Source: Alteromonas pelagimontana
GTDB lineage: Bacteria > Pseudomonadota > Gammaproteobacteria > Enterobacterales > Alteromonadaceae
Assembly (NCBI RefSeq): GCF_002499975.2
Contig: NZ_CP052766.1
Location: 2,356,001 to 2,420,000 of the forward strand
Direction of reading: 5' to 3'
DNA length: 64,000 bases
Shown here: one piece after another, positions 61,171 to 64,000 of the stretch
Numbering within the stretch: the first letter of the stretch is position 1
How the letters are laid out: each line of letters opens with the position of its first letter
Notes under the pieces: generated by a model
The model's input: the letters and a program-made list of their open reading frames with translations, nothing else
What the model was told of the DNA's origin: nothing
The model's database searches: none
Program-made: the position numbers and the translations under genes

Positions 61171-62238
61171 CTAAAATGCAAGCGACAATAGCTTTTCGCG
61201 GGTTTTATCGCCGTACTGCACCTGCTTCCAAAGTGTGTCACAAAGGGTTTGCGTATCTTGCCAGTTGCCTGTCTTCAGCCAGTCAAGCAAGATCCCCGGA
61301 TTATCGGGAAAGATAATTCCCTCGTTTTCCGGGGCATCGAGCCACTCTTCGACAATATCGGTATCCAGCTGGAAGAGCGTTTGACACAAACCCAGCCGGT
61401 TTAACATCAGCACATTCGACAGCTGTTCAAACTGTCCGTGCAGCGGCTTGATAAGAAGCTTTTTACCCAAATGAAGCGCTTCGCTGGCAAGCTCGAAGCC
61501 GCCATTGGCAATTACGCCAGTGCAGTGTTGAAGTGCGGATTGAAAGCCCGATTTCGACGGCGGGTACCATTTCACGTGATGCCGGCGTTTTGCGGTACTC
61601 ACTGCGGGGTGGTAACACACAAACTGCTGCTCACTAAGCGGTTCCAGCATCTGCTGAATGTCGCTGATGTCTTCAAAAGGCAGATACACCAGCACGTGCT
61701 GACGTTCGGGAATCGCTGCTGGCTTGTCAGCAACAAATGGTGGAAGAATAGGTTGATTAAAGTGAAACCAGTGTATGCCAAGTTGAACGTCTGTGGGCGC
61801 AAAATACTTTAACAATGCCCTATCCAGAATATTGTCACCCGCTTTGGGTACGGGATAGACAAACGCCGCTTGATGACTGATAGAGATAGCCGGAAGCCCA
61901 GCGCGCCTTGCTGCCCAGGCAGTCACAGGTTCAAAATCATTAATATGCAAATCGTAATCTGCTACATCAAACGCTTTCACATCCTGCATGAACTGGCGGA
62001 AATGATTGTCTCTTACTGTGGCCCATTTATCCACTTTGCCGTGACAGGTAATAAAGCTGAGCCCTTTTAAAGCACGATAATTACCAAATATGTCCATATC
62101 AAAATATTTATCTGGCTGGCGACCGGTGAAGACAAAATCAACTTCAAAGTCATCGCGGGTGGCAAATGCCGCTGCCATAATCCGCGCTCGGGCGATGTGG
62201 CCGTTCCCCGTGCCTTGCACACCATACAATATTTTCAT
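61171..62238 (-). CDS. MJ1255/VC2487-type glycosyltransferase
   Basis: The 355-residue protein begins MKILYGVQGTGNGHIARARIM, the glycine-rich start of this GT-B family. It also has HINDFEPVTAWAARRAGLPAISISHQAAF (about 108-137) and a C-terminal donor-binding block around VIANGGFELASEALHLGKKLLIKPLHGQFEQ (about 240-272). Members resemble UDP-GlcNAc transferases of the MurG kind, but acceptor and donor are unknown. The gene follows the PAP2 gene with a 4-bp gap, implying one lipid- or glycan-related operon. Confidence 0.88.
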   Translation of the reverse strand: MKILYGVQGTGNGHIARARIMAAAFATRDDFEVDFVFTGRQPDKYFDMDIFGNYRALKGLSFITCHGKVDKWATVRDNHFRQFMQDVKAFDVADYDLHINDFEPVTAWAARRAGLPAISISHQAAFVYPVPKAGDNILDRALLKYFAPTDVQLGIHWFHFNQPILPPFVADKPAAIPERQHVLVYLPFEDISDIQQMLEPLSEQQFVCYHPAVSTAKRRHHVKWYPPSKSGFQSALQHCTGVIANGGFELASEALHLGKKLLIKPLHGQFEQLSNVLMLNRLGLCQTLFQLDTDIVEEWLDAPENEGIIFPDNPGILLDWLKTGNWQDTQTLCDTLWKQVQYGDKTREKLLSLAF

Positions 62239-62242
62239 TTTT

Positions 62243-62764
62243 TTATGCCAAAGCCATTAAGCTCAATGAAGCGATTGTTATTCCTAATAAAGCGCCTGCC
62301 AACACGTCTGTCGGATAATGTACGCCCAATAGGATGCGAGAAAGGCCAATAAGAGCAGCCCAGGTATAAGCCAGTACCGCGAATGGGGGGTAAAAATGTG
62401 CGACAATACAGGCCATTAACCACGCCGCAGCGGTATGTCCGGAAGGCAGAGAGAATTTATCTGAAGGCCTGATATGCGCTTTCAACTGCGTTAACAATAC
62501 GTAGGGGCGCGGGCGTTTAAATAGCTTTTTTAATACCACGTAGACTGGAAGTTCCAGGCTATATGCCATCAACGCCGTATACAGAAATAGTTCGCCATGG
62601 CTGTATTCAAACGCCCACAACAACATACCTATAACAAAATATAAGTAGCCATCGCCGGTGCGGGATAACCAGATGATTGCTCTACAATCCCTTTTGTGGG
62701 TTAAACGGTAAATACGATAAAAAAGGTCGGTATCGTATTGCCGTAGCGATTTTAGCCTGTTCAA
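62243..62764 (-). CDS. PAP2 family membrane phosphatase
   Basis: The 173-residue protein has five to six helices and the three PAP2 acid-phosphatase motifs: KKLFKRPRP (about 94-102), SLPSGHTAAAW (PSGH about 124-127) and SRILLGVHYPTD (about 152-163). Such enzymes remove phosphate from lipid phosphates, including undecaprenyl pyrophosphate or phosphatidate, outside the cytoplasm. Its partner glycosyltransferase follows immediately, so a lipid-linked sugar step is likely. Confidence 0.9.
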   Translation of the reverse strand: MNRLKSLRQYDTDLFYRIYRLTHKRDCRAIIWLSRTGDGYLYFVIGMLLWAFEYSHGELFLYTALMAYSLELPVYVVLKKLFKRPRPYVLLTQLKAHIRPSDKFSLPSGHTAAAWLMACIVAHFYPPFAVLAYTWAALIGLSRILLGVHYPTDVLAGALLGITIASLSLMALA

Positions 62765-62931
62765 TGCTTTGCCCCATCACGGTGGACTAAATAAAGCCTA
62801 AAAGGCCACGATGAATATGGGGTGACAGAAAAAAGAAACCTTTATGACATTGCCTGAGAGCTGATGAAGGTAAAGAAGCTAAAGGTTTAATTTGGAATTG
62901 ACGAAAGGACCATTCCTATTGCGAGAAATAA

Positions 62932-62940
62932 TGCTATGCT
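62932..62940 (+). promoter_or_regulatory. Possible extended -10 promoter for rraA
   Basis: TGCTATGCT fits an extended -10 (TG-n-TATGCT); no matching -35 is needed for such promoters. It lies about 68 bp before the rraA start. Confidence 0.3.
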
Positions 62941-63007
62941 AGATCGACATTCCGCGGGAACCTGCCCGTCCGGTCAAACGCATTTTACACTAAGAAAAGG
63001 CTCTGCA

Positions 63008-63493
63008 ATGGATTATAACACTTCCGAATTATGCGATTTATTTGCTGATAGCGTTGATGTGGTCGATCCGATGTTTATAAGTTACGGCGGTCGTTATTCC
63101 TTTGGCGGCGAAATCACAACAATAAAATGTTTTGAAGATCGCGGACTCATTGACCGGGTGCTGGCTCAGCCCGGTACAGGCAAGGTGCTTTTGATTGATG
63201 GAGGTGGTTCTACGCGACGCGCGTTAATTGATGCAACTTCTGCACAGCTTGCAATCGATAACGACTGGGAAGGCATCGTCTGTTATGGCAGTGTTCGGGA
63301 AGTCGATATGCTATCCGATTTCGATATTGGCATTCTGGCCATTGCCGCTATTCCCGTGAACGCAGACAGCGAGAGCGTGGGGGATGTTGATATTCCTGTA
63401 AACTTTGGCGGCGTAACCTTCCTGCCGGAAGATCACCTTTATGCTGACAGCACTGGCGTTATTTTATCGCCAGAGCCGCTAGACCTGGAGTAG
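63008..63493 (+). CDS. rraA: Ribonuclease E activity regulator RraA
   Basis: The start at 63008 gives [23 protein letters not shown] and 161 residues, identical in length to E. coli RraA; the longer frame from 62936 lacks support. The trimer-forming core [24 protein letters not shown] and the [16 protein letters not shown] block are intact. It binds RNase E and slows its activity on RNA. Expressed alone, with a terminator after it. Confidence 0.95.
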   Translation: MDYNTSELCDLFADSVDVVDPMFISYGGRYSFGGEITTIKCFEDRGLIDRVLAQPGTGKVLLIDGGGSTRRALIDATSAQLAIDNDWEGIVCYGSVREVDMLSDFDIGILAIAAIPVNADSESVGDVDIPVNFGGVTFLPEDHLYADSTGVILSPEPLDLE

Positions 63494-63949
63494 GTTGCTG
63501 CTGCGCCCAGGCTTTACATCACCAGAACCGGGATGAAGAGCGTGTTATATGAACGGAACAGGATAGAGCTTGTTCCGTTTTTTGTTTAAGTCTTGCCGCG
63601 CGCGATTATCTTCGACTATATAATGAACAAACTGAGCAATGGAAACGGGCAGTGAGCAACAATAATTATGGTGGGGCTGCTGCTCGCTATGCGAGATTGC
63701 TGAGCGATCACACAGCCAGATTTTGATTGTAAGACTATTTTAATTTTCTAAATAGAAGGTTCGTAAACGCAACTGCGAAGTGTGCCACTCGCAAATTAAG
63801 TCGTGCTCGTAATACATCGAACACACCTCAGGTTGCTATCATTCATCCAATATTCATTTTCTTGAATCTGCACCAGTTGATATTGAAATTAGTACCAAAT
63901 ATGTCAATGGCGAGAGGATGTTTTACACTGGTCTTATTGAAACAAAACA
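63494..63949. other. 456-bp intergenic region after rraA
   Basis: The region contains the rraA terminator (63552-63585). The remainder is AT-rich, with no convincing open frame and no recognised RNA gene. Confidence 0.5.
63552..63585 (+). terminator. Rho-independent terminator after rraA
   Basis: AACGGAACA (63552-63560) pairs with TGTTCCGTT (63571-63579) around a 10-base loop, followed by a T-rich tract. Confidence 0.8.
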
Positions 63950-64000
63950 ATGAACGAGACAGAAGAACTATTAGCGCCCTGGATAACTATAGTTTTGAAA
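63950..64000 (+). CDS. Start of an uncharacterised gene, cut by the right edge
   Basis: An ATG at 63950 opens a frame to the window end, 17 codons (MNETEELLAPWITIVLK). The short acidic lead followed by hydrophobic residues resembles the N-terminus of small mechanosensitive channels of the MscS kind, but this is far too little to name. The ribosome site is weak. Confidence 0.35.
   Translation, partial: MNETEELLAPWITIVLK

Noticed and set aside
1-64000. tRNA, rRNA, CRISPR arrays, integrases and IS elements
   Set aside because: None could be recognised on reading; tRNA-linked integration of the island is therefore not supported.

Overview
The window reads as a chromosomal segment of a marine-type gammaproteobacterium, most likely Alteromonadales (Alteromonas or a close relative). 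This is inferred from gene families and order: the lptM-lysA-dapF-DUF484-yigB cluster, an SO_0444-type Cu/Zn permease behind a MerR regulator, a DUF3300 protein, an MJ1255/VC2487-type glycosyltransferase, and a moderate base composition judged by eye. No rRNA, tRNA, CRISPR array or recognisable transposase was seen. Layout: 0-4.2 kb is a two-gene RND efflux pump whose adaptor is cut by the left edge. 4.5-12.7 kb holds a DMT exporter, an acetyl-CoA hydrolase/transferase-GNAT fusion translationally coupled to a histone-deacetylase-like enzyme, a glutaredoxin-MauE membrane fusion, an overlapping mscS-zntB pair, a DUF1439 protein and an ATP-grasp enzyme. 12.8-15.4 kb is an arsenic operon (arsR-arsC-arsH-acr3) with a visible promoter/operator, followed by a SulP transporter and a tandem universal stress protein. 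18-31 kb is mostly housekeeping: an APC permease, DUF3300, ribA, a membrane GGDEF/EAL protein, DUF3630, selO, a GST, recQ, mgtE and rarD. A large REP-like palindrome lies before mgtE. The accessory core is 32.6-43.3 kb. It starts with an AT-rich serine hydrolase. It then has a tightly packed six-gene minus-strand operon (42350 down to 34524): a sigma-70-like factor, a small HTH-like protein, an ImmA/IrrE-peptidase-UvrD-helicase-PDDEXK(Fe-S) fusion, a triple-ubiquitin-like protein fused to an E2-like domain, a JAB/JAMM deubiquitinase-E1 fusion, and a DUF6527 zinc-site protein. This joins a complete-looking bacterial ubiquitin-like conjugation cassette to a damage- or phage-sensing style module (peptidase, regulator, sigma factor, helicase-nuclease). 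It is the strongest candidate in the window for a poorly described system, probably in defence or stress response. 43.9-64 kb returns to core genes: uvrD, a MerR/Cu-Zn permease operon whose regulator appears to be translated from a leaderless mRNA, yihY, acpH, a GAF protein, arfB, csbD, a three-subunit molybdenum aldehyde/xanthine oxidoreductase, cysE, yigB, DUF484, dapF, lysA, lptM, a glycosyltransferase-PAP2 pair, and rraA. xerC, normally between DUF484 and yigB, is missing; a short stretch in the gap resembles a decayed piece of it. All family calls are from reading motifs and remembered family features; no database search was run.
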